A DNA stretch of 64,000 bases from assembly GCA_026388095.1 (NCBI GenBank), contig JAPLKL010000063.1, positions 60,266 to 124,265 of the forward strand. Reading direction: 5' to 3'. Source of the stretch: Elusimicrobiota bacterium (GTDB taxonomy: Bacteria; Elusimicrobiota; Elusimicrobia; UBA1565; UBA9628). The translations under genes were made by a program, and so were the position numbers. A model generated the notes under the pieces. It made no database searches. It was not told where the DNA came from and was given only the letters and a program-made list of their open reading frames with translations. This document shows positions 10,103-22,733 of the stretch, in pieces; within the stretch, counting starts at the first letter, position 1, and each line of letters begins with the position of its first letter.

Positions 10103-10906
10103 TCAACCCTTCCGGACCGCCAGCTCCCGGTCGAGCCGCGCCCCCAGGAGCACCATGAGCGCCATCAGGTAGAGCCAGCTCATCAGGGCCAGGAGGGTGG
10201 CCATGCTCCCGTAGAAGGCGTTGAGCCGGACCGAGTAGGCCATGTAGAGGGCGAAGGCCTTGGAGGCCAGGACCCAGCCCGCCACGGCGCAGAGCGCGCC
10301 GGGCGTGATCCGGTGCCGCCGCGCGCCCGGGGAGAAGCGATAGACCGCGCTCACGGTCAGCAGCATCAAAGACAGCACCATGGCCCACCGGGCCGCGACC
10401 AGCGCCGTGCGCCAGAACGCGGCGAAGCCCAGGTGCGCGGTCAGCGTCGCGTGGAGCCACGGCCCGAGGAACAAGAGGAAGAGGGCGACGGCCAGGAGCG
10501 CGCCGAAGACCACCGTGAAGAGCAAGGACAGGAGCTTCGACTTCCAATAACTGCTCACGGTGGGCCGCAGGCCGTTGATGCGGCTGATCGCGGCCAGGAG
10601 GCTCGAGACCGCCGCGGAAGCGGTCCAGAGGCAGGCCAAGAGCGCGGGCAGGGCCAGACGGCCCTTGGTCGAGACCAAAGTCTTGACCGCGGGAGGTATG
10701 ATGAGACTATAGATGGAATCCGGCAGGAAGTCCCGGCTTACGGCCATCAGGCTGGCCGCGTCCACCTGGAAGTGCAGGTGCCGGATCATGGTCATCAAGA
10801 AGAGGATGAAGGGGAACAGAGAGAAGAGGAAGTAGAAGCCCACCTCCGCGGCCAGGTCGAAGGAGCGCGCGAAAGAGCTCGCCTCCGGCTCGGGCCGCTC
10901 GTCCAT
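10103..10906 (-). CDS. YihY/virulence factor BrkB-family inner-membrane protein
   Basis: A 267-residue protein with about six hydrophobic segments and the family opening LAAEVGFYFLFSLFPFILFL, plus the conserved TPGALCAVAGWVLASKAFALY and FYGSMATLLALMSWLYL. The biochemical role is unsettled; older RNase BN annotations for the family are wrong. The start is ATG 10906, three bases after the radical SAM stop; a longer open frame upstream overlaps that gene and is rejected. It is last in a minus-strand run beginning at 12419 or 12955. Confidence 0.85.
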   Translation of the reverse strand: MDERPEPEASSFARSFDLAAEVGFYFLFSLFPFILFLMTMIRHLHFQVDAASLMAVSRDFLPDSIYSLIIPPAVKTLVSTKGRLALPALLACLWTASAAVSSLLAAISRINGLRPTVSSYWKSKLLSLLFTVVFGALLAVALFLLFLGPWLHATLTAHLGFAAFWRTALVAARWAMVLSLMLLTVSAVYRFSPGARRHRITPGALCAVAGWVLASKAFALYMAYSVRLNAFYGSMATLLALMSWLYLMALMVLLGARLDRELAVRKG

Positions 10907-10908
10907 GC

Positions 10909-11535
10909 TCACAGCGCGGGCCGGGCGCGGAAGGAGGCGCCCAGCGAAGCGGCCAGGCGGCGCACCGCGGGCATGTCCACCCCCGGCAGGCGCACCGCGG
11001 TCACCGTGGTCTGCAGGCCCGCGGCCGCGCAGCCGCGCACGAACTCCTGCGCGGCCGCATAGCCCTTCTCCCGGAAAGGCGCCAGCGGCGCCATCAGGCC
11101 GAGCCACTGCTCGGGGTCCGCGGTGTTGAGGCTCACGGCCGCCGCGTCGATGAGGCGGGCCAGCTCCGGGGCGATGTCCCGGCCCCAGATGAGGCTGCCC
11201 AGGCCCACGGTGTTGAGCCGCAGGCGGGCGCCCGGGTGCTGGCGGCGCAGGCCCGCGCAGAGCTCGGGCAGGTCGGGCAGGCGGTAGGTGCTCTCCCCGT
11301 AGCCGCAGAACACGATCTCGGAGAACGAGCGGCGGCCGGCGGCCTGCGCGCAGGCTTCCAGGATGCGGGCCACGCTCGGCTCGCCGCCGGAGAGGCGGAA
11401 GTTCCAGCGCTCGAAACGCCACTTGAGCAGGCGCTTGATGCAGAAGCGGCAGGCCGTGGGGCAGCGGTTGGTGATGTTGAGATAGATCCCGGTCTTGAAG
11501 GGGTAGGCCACCGTGGGCGCGGCCGGTTTTTTCAT
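10909..11535 (-). CDS. Radical SAM protein, TatD-linked type
   Basis: A short (208 residues) radical S-adenosylmethionine protein. The 4Fe-4S motif is CPTACRFC (CxxxCxxC) after YLNITNRC, a combination seen in the TatD-linked radical SAM family; FRLSGGEPS follows as the SAM-binding GGE motif. Substrate unknown. The ATG overlaps the stop of the PrcB-domain gene upstream (ATGA), so the two are translationally coupled. No tatD gene is visible here. Confidence 0.75.
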   Translation of the reverse strand: MKKPAAPTVAYPFKTGIYLNITNRCPTACRFCIKRLLKWRFERWNFRLSGGEPSVARILEACAQAAGRRSFSEIVFCGYGESTYRLPDLPELCAGLRRQHPGARLRLNTVGLGSLIWGRDIAPELARLIDAAAVSLNTADPEQWLGLMAPLAPFREKGYAAAQEFVRGCAAAGLQTTVTAVRLPGVDMPAVRRLAASLGASFRARPAL

Positions 11536-12419
11536 GGGGACTTCTCGAAGCGCACGGGCCGGTCGGTGCGCTCTATGGCGCGCAGGGCGTAGGGCGCGGT
11601 CGCGCCTTCGGGCGGCGTGCGGTCGGCGGCGGGGGAGAGCGCCCGGTAGCTCACCACCACGGCCGTGGGCGAAGCGGTCACCGCGGAGGAGATCTCCACG
11701 CGGAAGCCGCCGGTGGGCTGGGGCCCCAGGAACACGCCCACGACCTGCTGGCGGGAGAAGTCGAGGCGGGGGGCGGGCTTGCGGGACAGGCGGCCCCAGA
11801 GGTCCGCCCAGGACTTGGCGTCGGAGATGGTGAGCGTGCCTTCTTCGACTCCGCCGTAGAGCCCGGACCAGGCTCCCGGCCCTATGGCCTGGGGCTGGGG
11901 CGCGGGCTCCGCCGCCTTGGGCTTGCGGGGGGCTTTGGGCGCCCGGGGCTCAGGCTCGACGGCGGCGCCGCCCGATTCGGGCGCCGCCAGCACCGGCACG
12001 ACCCGGCCCGCGAGGGGCACGGGCTTCTTCTTGCCGGCGTCCACGGTGCGGCGCAGGCGCGCGAGCTCGCGGATGGCGGACTCGGCCTGGGCGCGGGAGC
12101 CGGGGCCGCCCAAGCGGGGCCCCAGGAAGCCCTGGGTGGGCTCCTCTTCGGTCTCGCCGCGCGGCACGAAGCGCTGGATGCCCAGCTGGGAGGTCTCCTG
12201 CTGGAGCATGGCGTGCATCTGCTCGTTGGTGTAGCGCTGGGACTGCTCGTCCGGGAGGGCCGAAGCGGTGGGCGGCGGGGGCGGCAGGCCCGGCCGGCCG
12301 CCCTCGCCCAGGCGGATGGTGATGCCCTTGCGGTAGGCGTTGAGGAACACCAGGCCCAGGCCGGCGCACAGGGCCAAAGCCAGGACGGCGACGGCGGTCG
12401 TGACCGGTCTTCTTATCAT
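11532..12419 (-). CDS. Membrane-anchored protein with C-terminal PrcB-like domain
   Basis: A 295-residue protein. An N-terminal hydrophobic helix (about residues 5-26, TTAVAVLALALCAGLGLVFL) anchors it to the membrane. A long low-complexity middle, rich in Pro, Ala, Glu and Lys, leads to a C-terminal domain (about 200-293) with DFSRQQVVGVFLGPQPTGGF, typical of the PrcB C-terminal domain described from the dentilisin protease complex of Treponema. Its role here is unknown. It is coupled to the radical SAM gene by a 4-bp overlap. Confidence 0.65.
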   Translation of the reverse strand: MIRRPVTTAVAVLALALCAGLGLVFLNAYRKGITIRLGEGGRPGLPPPPPTASALPDEQSQRYTNEQMHAMLQQETSQLGIQRFVPRGETEEEPTQGFLGPRLGGPGSRAQAESAIRELARLRRTVDAGKKKPVPLAGRVVPVLAAPESGGAAVEPEPRAPKAPRKPKAAEPAPQPQAIGPGAWSGLYGGVEEGTLTISDAKSWADLWGRLSRKPAPRLDFSRQQVVGVFLGPQPTGGFRVEISSAVTASPTAVVVSYRALSPAADRTPPEGATAPYALRAIERTDRPVRFEKSP

Positions 12420-12454
12420 CCGTGGGACACCGCGGCAGGCGGCGGCGGCCCCCC

Positions 12455-12955
12455 CTACTTCCTGCCCTTGCCCTTGACCGCGAACCTGCGGCGCAGCATG
12501 CGCGCCACCGCGGGCGGGACGAAGGCGTCGGCGGAGGCGCCGCGCGCGCACACCTCCTTGACTATGGAGGAGGACAGGTAGGTGTACTGCTCGTCCGGCA
12601 TCAGGAAGACGGTCTCCACCTCGCGGTAGAGGCGGCGGTTCATGTCCGCCAGCTGGAACTCGTACTCCATGTCCGAGACCGCGCGCAGGCCGCGGATGAG
12701 CAGGCGCGACTTCTTGACCTTGAGGTAGTCGACCAGCAGGCCCGCGAAGGTGTCCACGTCCGCGTTGGGCAGGTCCCGGATTGCGGACTCCACCATCTGT
12801 ATGCGCTCGGCCACGCTGAAGGTGGCCTTCTTGACGGGGTTGTTGGACACCGCCACGATGACGTGTTCGAAGAGGCGGCAGGCGCGCTGGATTATGTCGA
12901 GATGCCCCTTGGTGAGGGGGTCGAAACTGCCCGGGTAGACCGCGATCTGGCTCAT
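12455..12955 (-). CDS. coaD: Phosphopantetheine adenylyltransferase
   Basis: Cytoplasmic enzyme of coenzyme A synthesis that joins ATP and 4'-phosphopantetheine to give dephospho-CoA. At 166 residues it has the usual length. It shows YPGSFDPLTKGH with the (T/H)xGH nucleotide-binding motif, RGLRAVSDMEYE, and YTYLSSSIVKE. The -10 box lies six bases before the ATG, so the mRNA is probably leaderless. The promoter is divergent from the ABC transporter operon. Confidence 0.96.
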   Translation of the reverse strand: MSQIAVYPGSFDPLTKGHLDIIQRACRLFEHVIVAVSNNPVKKATFSVAERIQMVESAIRDLPNADVDTFAGLLVDYLKVKKSRLLIRGLRAVSDMEYEFQLADMNRRLYREVETVFLMPDEQYTYLSSSIVKEVCARGASADAFVPPAVARMLRRRFAVKGKGRK

Positions 12956-12961
12956 GCGGCC

Positions 12962-13003
12962 ATTCTAGCAATTCTGCGCAAGGGCGCTAGAGATTGCTAG
13001 ACT
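12962..13003. promoter_or_regulatory. Divergent extended -10 promoters forming a 9-bp inverted repeat
   Basis: TCTAGCAAT (12964-12972) and ATTGCTAGA (12993-13001) are exact inverted repeats. Read outward they give TTGCTAGAAT for coaD (minus) and TTGCTAGACT for the ABC gene (plus), each with a TGn extension and each ending six bases before the start codon. The same TTGCTAGAAT box precedes recA. Confidence 0.65.
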
Positions 13004-13009
13004 CAGGTC

Positions 13010-13753
13010 GTGGAACCCATCATCCGGGCCCGCGGCCTGGTCAAACGCTACGGCGACCTCACCGCCGTGGGGGGCATCGATTTCGAGGTGGCCCCGGGGG
13101 AGTGCTTCGGGCTTCTGGGCCCCAACGGCGCGGGCAAGACCAGCACGGTGCACATGCTCTGCTGCGTCCTGCCCATCACCCAGGGCGACCTCACGGTGGC
13201 CGGCCTGAGCGCCCGGGAGCACCCCCGCCGCATCAAGGCCATGCTGGGGGTCTGCCCCCAGGAGGCGAACCTGGACACGGACTTCTCGGTGCTCTATAAC
13301 CTGGCGGCGCATGCGCGCTGCTTCGACATCCCCAAGGAAGAGGCGCTGCGCCGGGCCGAGGCCTTGGTGGACCGCTTCCATCTGCGCGACAAGGCCAAAG
13401 TCTGCGTGGACGACCTCTCCGGCGGCCTCAAGAAGCGGCTCTTGGTCGCGCGCAGCCTGGTCAACGAGCCGGCCATCGTGCTTTTGGACGAGCCGACCAC
13501 GGGCCTGGACCCGCAGTCCAAGCACCAGATCTGGGATGAGGTGCGGGCCATGAAGGCCGCGGGCACGACCGTGATCCTGACCACGCACTACATGGAGGAG
13601 GCGGAGCTGCTCTGCGACCGCCTGCTCATCGTGGACCAGGGGACGATCATCGAGAGCGGCGCGCCGCGGGCGCTCATCGACAAGCATCTGGGCGGCCAGG
13701 GCACGCTGGAGGGCGTATTCCTCAAGCTCACCGGCCGGGAGCTGCGCGAATGA
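13010..13753 (+). CDS. ABC-2 type transporter, ATP-binding protein
   Basis: Cytoplasmic ATPase subunit (247 residues) of an exporter. Walker A GPNGAGKTS, Q-loop VCPQEA, signature LSGGLKKRL, Walker B IVLLDEPTTGLD and the switch histidine in TTHYMEEAE are all present. The pairing and sequence style resemble NodI/DrrA-type exporters; the cargo is unknown. The start is GTG 13010, six bases after a TAGACT -10 box, so translation is probably leaderless. The permease gene overlaps the stop. Confidence 0.93.
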   Translation: MEPIIRARGLVKRYGDLTAVGGIDFEVAPGECFGLLGPNGAGKTSTVHMLCCVLPITQGDLTVAGLSAREHPRRIKAMLGVCPQEANLDTDFSVLYNLAAHARCFDIPKEEALRRAEALVDRFHLRDKAKVCVDDLSGGLKKRLLVARSLVNEPAIVLLDEPTTGLDPQSKHQIWDEVRAMKAAGTTVILTTHYMEEAELLCDRLLIVDQGTIIESGAPRALIDKHLGGQGTLEGVFLKLTGRELRE

Positions 13754-14535
13754 GCCTCCTGGGCAACATCAGCTATCGGGTCCGCTACGTCTGGCGGCGC
13801 AACCTGGACGTGAGCCTCTTCTCCTGGAAGACGCTGATCCTGCCGCCGCTCTTGGAGCCCTTGCTCTACCTGTTCGCCTTCGGCGTGGGCCTGGGCGCCT
13901 ATGTGGAAAAGGTGCGGTTCCACGGCCGGCTGACGGACTATCTGTCCTTCATGGCGCCGGGCATGGTCGCAGTCGGGGTGCTCTTCCATGCCATCTTCGA
14001 GTGCATGTACGGCTCCTTCATCCGCATGCGCTATCAGAAGACCTTCGACGCGATGCTGACCACGCCGCTGCTGATGGAGGACATACTGGCCGGGGAGATC
14101 CTGTGGGGCGCGACCAAGGGGTTCTTCGCCGGGCTGGCCGTGCTGGCGGTGATCTCGGTCTGGGGTCTGGCCGCGTACCCGGCGAGCCTGGTGGTCGTCC
14201 CGGCCGCGGCTTTGGCGGGGCTGCTCTTCGCGGGCTTCGGCCTGCTCTTCGCCGCGGTCTCGCCCTACATAGACAACCTGAACCTGCCCACCTTCCTGTT
14301 CATCAATCCGATGTTCCTTTTCAGCGGCACCTTTTTCCCGTTGGACGGCCTGCCGCGCGGGCTCAAGGCGGCGGCGTGGTGCCTGCCGCTGACGCATACG
14401 GTGGAGATCATGCGCGCCGCGACCTTCGGGTCGCTGCCGGCGCGGCTGTGGGGCAGCGTCGCCTATCTCGTGGTCCTGACGCCGGCGGTCTGCTACGCGG
14501 CCATCTTCCTAATGAAGAGGAGGCTCATCAAGTGA
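13750..14535 (+). CDS. ABC-2 type transporter, permease protein
   Basis: Inner-membrane subunit of 261 residues with six predicted helices. The opening LLEPLLYLFAFGVGLGAYV and the later LFINPMFLFSGTFFPLDGLP are typical of NodJ/DrrB-like permeases. It overlaps the ATPase gene by four bases (ATGA) and ends by overlapping the acetyltransferase gene. The transported molecule cannot be told from sequence. Confidence 0.9.
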   Translation: MSLLGNISYRVRYVWRRNLDVSLFSWKTLILPPLLEPLLYLFAFGVGLGAYVEKVRFHGRLTDYLSFMAPGMVAVGVLFHAIFECMYGSFIRMRYQKTFDAMLTTPLLMEDILAGEILWGATKGFFAGLAVLAVISVWGLAAYPASLVVVPAAALAGLLFAGFGLLFAAVSPYIDNLNLPTFLFINPMFLFSGTFFPLDGLPRGLKAAAWCLPLTHTVEIMRAATFGSLPARLWGSVAYLVVLTPAVCYAAIFLMKRRLIK

Positions 14536-14945
14536 TCCGCTACGAATGGGTTTGGCGGCCGAGCGCGAAAGCGCTCAAGGAGATCGCGGGGCTCTACAAG
14601 GCCGCGGGCTGGTGGGAGCCGACCGATACGCCTCAGCGCATCTGCGGCATGGTGATGGGCAGCCACTGCTTCCTGGCGGCGCGTTCGGGGGGGCGGCTGG
14701 TCGGCATGGGCCGGGCCATCAGCGACCGGACCAACGACGGCTACATCCAGGACGTCTTCGTCAGGCCCGGCCTGCGGGGCCGGGGCGTGGGGGCGCAGCT
14801 CGTGCGGCGCCTGGCCCTGCGCCTGCGCGTCGACGGCCTGGGCTGGGTCGGGCTGATCGCCGCGGACGGTGCCTGGCCCTTCTACGCGAAGCTGGGCTTT
14901 AGGAAGATGAAGCGGCACGACTCGATGCGGTTCGGCTCGAATTAG
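14532..14945 (+). CDS. GNAT-family N-acetyltransferase
   Basis: A 137-residue acyl-CoA-dependent N-acyltransferase. The acetyl-CoA binding segment is VRPGLRGRGVGAQLVRRL (Q/RxxGxG/A), followed by GLIAADGAWPFYAKLGFRKM, the usual C-terminal strand and helix. The start is GTG 14532, overlapping the permease stop (GTGA). Acceptor unknown. The coupling to an ABC-2 exporter could mean a resistance or modification role, but this is a guess. Confidence 0.88.
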   Translation: MIRYEWVWRPSAKALKEIAGLYKAAGWWEPTDTPQRICGMVMGSHCFLAARSGGRLVGMGRAISDRTNDGYIQDVFVRPGLRGRGVGAQLVRRLALRLRVDGLGWVGLIAADGAWPFYAKLGFRKMKRHDSMRFGSN

Positions 14946-14998
14946 AGCCGGCTCCGGCGCGAACCGTCAGGATGGACCAGGGACCCTATTGGGCCATG

Positions 14999-15057
14999 CT
15001 GTGTCCGGACACAGTTGCGGAGCGGAGGCTGTCCCATATGGACATACAGTGTATAAC
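14999..15057 (+). promoter_or_regulatory. Promoter with two palindromic operators before the RHH gene
   Basis: CTGTGTCCGGACACAG (14999-15014) is a perfect 16-bp palindrome. TGTCC-CATAT-GGACA (15030-15044) repeats its half-sites with a 5-bp centre. A TATAAC box (15052-15057) follows, about 37 bases before the ATG at 15094. The second palindrome sits in the -35/spacer region, as expected for repression. Autoregulation by the RHH protein is inferred. Confidence 0.6.
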
Positions 15058-15093
15058 GATGTAGACTGGGGTAGCCACGGCACAACCAGAAAC

Positions 15094-15351
15094 ATGAACA
15101 GAGCCAAGAAGAAGGCGGATTTTAAGGACCAGGCGTTGAGACGATACTACGACCAGGATTCGATGCTCCAGGCCGGCGGGCCGATCCGGCCCGTGGCCAG
15201 CTCCTTCCCCAAGCCCAGGCGGTTGGTCGCCTTGCGGCTCGAAGAAGACACGGTCAGCGCCATCAAGCACATCGCCGCTCAGAAAGGGCTGAACTATTCG
15301 ACCTTGATGCGCATGTGGCTCACCGAACGGCTCGTGCGCGAAAGGCGCTAG
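15094..15351 (+). CDS. Ribbon-helix-helix (CopG/BrnA-like) DNA-binding protein
   Basis: A small basic protein of 85 residues. The C-terminal half has the ribbon-helix-helix pattern: the strand RRLVALRLEEDTV, then helices in SAIKHIAAQKGLNYSTLMRM. Proteins of this type are antitoxins (BrnA, CopG-like) or plasmid-type repressors. No BrnT-like toxin precedes it, and the next gene (2-bp gap) is a DUF2156 protein instead. ATG 15094 is chosen over an upstream ATG because the upstream extension would be translated through the operators. Confidence 0.72.
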   Translation: MNRAKKKADFKDQALRRYYDQDSMLQAGGPIRPVASSFPKPRRLVALRLEEDTVSAIKHIAAQKGLNYSTLMRMWLTERLVRERR

Positions 15352-15353
15352 CC

Positions 15354-16262
15354 ATGGATTTCGACCTCCTCAAGCCCGAGCACTACGCCAGGCTCAAGCC
15401 CTTCTTCGCGGCGCAGAGCCAGCCCCTCTCCGCCTATTCGCTGGCCTCCCTGGTCTCCTGGAGCCAGTGCATCTTCGACACCATCTTCATCCAGATCGAG
15501 GACGCCGTCCTGTTCGGCGAGCGCCGCATGGACGACCCCGACCGTAAGCACCTGCTCCTGCCGGCCTGCCCCAACGGCCCCAAGCCCCCGGCCTGGCTCA
15601 AGGACCGGGCCGCGGAGCACGGCTTCCGGGAGTACCACCTCGTGCCCCAGACCTACCTCGACGGCTTCGGCCGCGCCGAGGTGGAGAAGCTCTTCACCGT
15701 GACCGAGGAGACGGACTACGAGGACTACGTCTACCGCGCCGCGCACCTGGCCGAGCTCCCCGGCCGAGACTACGCCAAGAAGCGCAACCTGGTCCGCCAA
15801 TTCGAGCGGGAGTGTGTGGAGCCCGGCCGGGCCAAGGTGGACGCCATCTCCCCGGCCAACGCTGGAGCCTGCCTGGACTGTCTGGAGGTCTGGCGCAGCG
15901 AACGCGGGGACAAGGATTGGAGCGGGCTGCTGGAATGCGAGCGGCAGGCCATCACCAAGGCATTGCAGAATTTCGCCGAACTCGAATTCCAGGGAGTCAT
16001 GATCGCCATCGACGGCAAGGTCCGGGGCTTCGGCATCGGCTCGCGGCTGCGCGACGACACCTGGGTCCTTCATTTCGAGAAGGCCTCGGACCAGGTCAAG
16101 GGCCTCTACCAGTATCTCGACCGGGAATGCGCCAAGCGGCTCTTCGCCGGCGTGACCTTCCTCAACAAGGAGAGCGACATGGGCGACCCCGGCCTGGCCC
16201 AGGCCAAGCTCTCCTACCGCCCCGCCTTCCGGGTCAAATCCTACCGACTCGAACTGCGCTGA
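15354..16262 (+). CDS. DUF2156 / phosphatidylglycerol lysyltransferase C-terminal domain protein
   Basis: A 302-residue soluble protein resembling the GNAT-fold catalytic half of lysyl-phosphatidylglycerol synthase (DUF2156) without its membrane part. Recognisable segments are RKHLLLPACP, YAKKRNLVRQFER, a later FQGVMIAIDGKVRGFGIG, and YQYLDRECAKRLFAGVTFLNKESDMGDPGL-type sequence near the end. Stand-alone versions exist in many bacteria with unknown acyl donor and acceptor. It starts 2 bp after the RHH gene and overlaps the convergent M20 gene by 22 bp at the 3' ends. Confidence 0.8.
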   Translation: MDFDLLKPEHYARLKPFFAAQSQPLSAYSLASLVSWSQCIFDTIFIQIEDAVLFGERRMDDPDRKHLLLPACPNGPKPPAWLKDRAAEHGFREYHLVPQTYLDGFGRAEVEKLFTVTEETDYEDYVYRAAHLAELPGRDYAKKRNLVRQFERECVEPGRAKVDAISPANAGACLDCLEVWRSERGDKDWSGLLECERQAITKALQNFAELEFQGVMIAIDGKVRGFGIGSRLRDDTWVLHFEKASDQVKGLYQYLDRECAKRLFAGVTFLNKESDMGDPGLAQAKLSYRPAFRVKSYRLELR

Positions 16263-17413
16263 AGGGCCTGCCGGGCCTCTTTGACCAAGGCCGGCTTGCG
16301 CAACAGCTCCAGCCCCGAAAGGGCCAAAGCCTGGACCGCCTTCAGAAGTCCCTGGTGCGCCTGGTCGGTGACGGCCTGCCGGGCGAACTCCCTGGTGTGC
16401 AGGTCCATGCCCGGGGGAGCGACCGGGCAGTAGAAGTATATGGTAGGAATGCGGTGGCTCACATTGCCGATGTCGGCCGAGCCGGGCACCGAGTCCTCGG
16501 TCGCGATATCCTTGATGCCGAGCCCGCGCAACTGGCGCTCCACCACGGCGGCCAGCACCGGGTTGTTGACCATGTCGTCCAGGGGCGGTTCGGAGTCGAC
16601 GATCTTGACCCGGCAGCCCGCGGCCAGGGCCGCGGCGCGGGCGCAGTCCTTGACCCGGGCCGTGACCTCGTCGAGGTCCCGGCGCCGCAGAGCCCGGACA
16701 TAGAATTCGGCCGCGGTGTGGTCCGGGATGACGTTGGGCGCGTCTCCGCCCTTGGTGATGATGCCGTGCACGCGCACGTCGGGCTTGAGCTGCTGGCGCA
16801 AAGCCGAGATGCCGTTGAAAAGGCCGATGACCGCGTCCAGGGCGTTGCGGCCCTCCCAGGGCGTGGCCGCGGCGTGGGAAGTGCGTCCCCGGAACTCGAA
16901 CTTGAGCGCGTCCAGCGCCAGGCAGGCGGTGTTGACCAGCCAGAAGGTCTCCGGATGGGCCATCAGCACCGCTTGCGCGGGGGCGAAGACGCGGGCCTTG
17001 AGCATCGGGACCTTGCCGCTGCCGTACTCCTCGGCCGGCGTGCCGAAGACCCAGACCGAGCCGCCGGTCTCGTCGACGAGGGAGCCCAGGGCCGCCGCGG
17101 CCCCGAAGGCCGAGGCCGCGATGAGGTTGTGTCCGCAGCCGTGGCCGATGCCGGGCAAGGAGTCGTACTCCGCGATGAAGCCGATCGCGGGGCCGGGACG
17201 CCGGCCGCGCCGGGAGGCGCGGAAAGCCGTGGGCAGGCGCGGCAGGGGCTTCTCGATGCGGAAGCCCTGGTTGGCCAGCGCGGCGCACAAGAACTCCGAG
17301 CACTCGCGCTCGTGGAAGCCCTCCTCGGGGTGGGAGTGGACGAAGCGGCTGACGGCCACGATGTCGTGGGCCAGGGCCGCGACTTTCCGGAGCAGTCTTG
17401 GTCTCGTGTTCAT
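16241..17413 (-). CDS. M20-family amidohydrolase (aminobenzoyl-glutamate hydrolase/aminoacylase-like)
   Basis: A zinc-dependent amidohydrolase of 390 residues. Metal-binding parts are SHPEEGFHE near the start, GHGCGHN and TPAEEYGSGK; the dimerisation domain contains RTSHAAATPWEGRNALDA. The sequence is close to AbgB/PeptidaseM20D-type enzymes that cleave N-acyl amino acids or aminobenzoyl-glutamate, but the substrate is not determined. A TAGGAT box seven bases before the ATG suggests a leaderless start in addition to read-through from the FGE genes 15 bp upstream. Confidence 0.88.
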   Translation of the reverse strand: MNTRPRLLRKVAALAHDIVAVSRFVHSHPEEGFHERECSEFLCAALANQGFRIEKPLPRLPTAFRASRRGRRPGPAIGFIAEYDSLPGIGHGCGHNLIAASAFGAAAALGSLVDETGGSVWVFGTPAEEYGSGKVPMLKARVFAPAQAVLMAHPETFWLVNTACLALDALKFEFRGRTSHAAATPWEGRNALDAVIGLFNGISALRQQLKPDVRVHGIITKGGDAPNVIPDHTAAEFYVRALRRRDLDEVTARVKDCARAAALAAGCRVKIVDSEPPLDDMVNNPVLAAVVERQLRGLGIKDIATEDSVPGSADIGNVSHRIPTIYFYCPVAPPGMDLHTREFARQAVTDQAHQGLLKAVQALALSGLELLRKPALVKEARQALQRSSSR

Positions 17414-17428
17414 CGGGTATATCCTAGC

Positions 17429-18108
<680 letters not shown>

Positions 18109-18112
<4 letters not shown>

Positions 18113-19259
18113 GGCGCCGGCGATGCCGCGCAGCGGAACCCGCGGTTCTCCGCCCCGTATTTCGGGTCGAACTTCTCCCGGTAGGTGGCGGACAAAAACT
18201 CGAACGGGCTGTCGAAAGCGCCGCCGCGCAGGACCCGCTCGTCTCCGGAGCGCGGCCCGCGCGGGTCCTGCTTGGGACTGCTGTCGTAGTAGCGCTCGAA
18301 GTACCAGTCCGAGACCCATTCCCAGACGTTGCCGTAAGCGTCGTAGAGCCGGCAGCCGCCGGGGGCCTTGAGCCCGACCGGGTGGGCGTGGTCTTCGGAG
18401 TCGAGCGCGAACCAGGCGAAGGCTTCCGCGAACTCCGGCATGGAACCGGCGGGCCAGCGCCCCCGGGCGTCGCAGCGCGCGGCCCGTTCCCATTCCGCCT
18501 CGGTCGGCAGGCGCCGGCCCAGGTGGCGGCAGTAGGCCCGCGCGTCGTGCCAGGTCACCGACACCACGGGATGCTGGGGCGTGCTCCAAGAGGGCTGGCG
18601 CGGGAATCCGCGCTTCGTCTGCGCGCAGAAATCCCGGTACTGCTCGACCGTGACCTCGCGGGCCTCGATCGAGTACGAGGAGAGGAATACCTCGTGGGCC
18701 GGGTATTCGTCCTCGCTGCCGCCGGGCTGGTCGGCGCCCATGGTGAAGTGCCCGGCCGGCATGAAGACCATGTCGGCGGGCTCCGGGGGCGCCTGCGGGG
18801 GCGCCCGCGGCGCCTGAGGCGCCGCCAACGTCGGCTGCTCCCGCATGAGCTGCGCGCGCAGCGCCTCCAGCCGGGCGCGGGCCTCGGGCCGGTCCGGCCG
18901 CCGGGACAGGGCTTGCATGAGGACGGCCACCGCCTGCCGGTAATCACCCCGAGCCGCCTCGCCTTCGGCCTGCGTCAGCAAAGATGTGTAAGTGGGGTCC
19001 TGGTCGGCGGGAGCCGCGGGCGGGGCGGCGTCCGCGGCCGCCGCCTGCTCCTGGGCGGCGGCCCGGCGCATGGCGGCGCGCATCCAGATCGCCCCCGCGG
19101 CCAGCAGGCCCAGGACGAGGCCGACGATCAGTCCCGTCAGCACGGGCCGCAGGACCCAGGTGTGGCCGACGGGCTTCTGGCAGAACCCGCAGACGGTGGC
19201 CGCCGGGCTGATCTCGGCGCCGCAGTGAGCGCAGCGGCCGGAGGCGGGCAGACGGTCGG

Positions 19260-19263
<4 letters not shown>
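18109..19263 (-). CDS. Zinc-ribbon, membrane-anchored FGE-fold protein
   Basis: A 384-residue protein in four parts. An N-terminal zinc ribbon (CAHCG and CGFCQ, residues about 10-30) is followed by a membrane helix (about 38-60), a TPR-like helical segment (YTSLLTQAEGEAARGDYRQA), and a C-terminal FGE/SUMF1 fold (from about 165: MVFMPAGHFTMGADQPGG, RRLPTEAEWERAAR, YGNVWEWVSDWY, ERVLRGGAF). No FGE cysteine pair is visible. The start at 19263 overlaps the metH stop (ATGA). The link with methionine synthase is positional only. Confidence 0.82.

Positions 19264-22729
<3,466 letters not shown>

Positions 22730-22733
<4 letters not shown>

Noticed and set aside
11532..12971. A continuous minus-strand frame joining the coaD region to the PrcB-domain protein as one 479-residue protein
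   Set aside because: The upstream third overlaps coaD in another frame; the membrane-anchor ATG at 12419 is the natural start.
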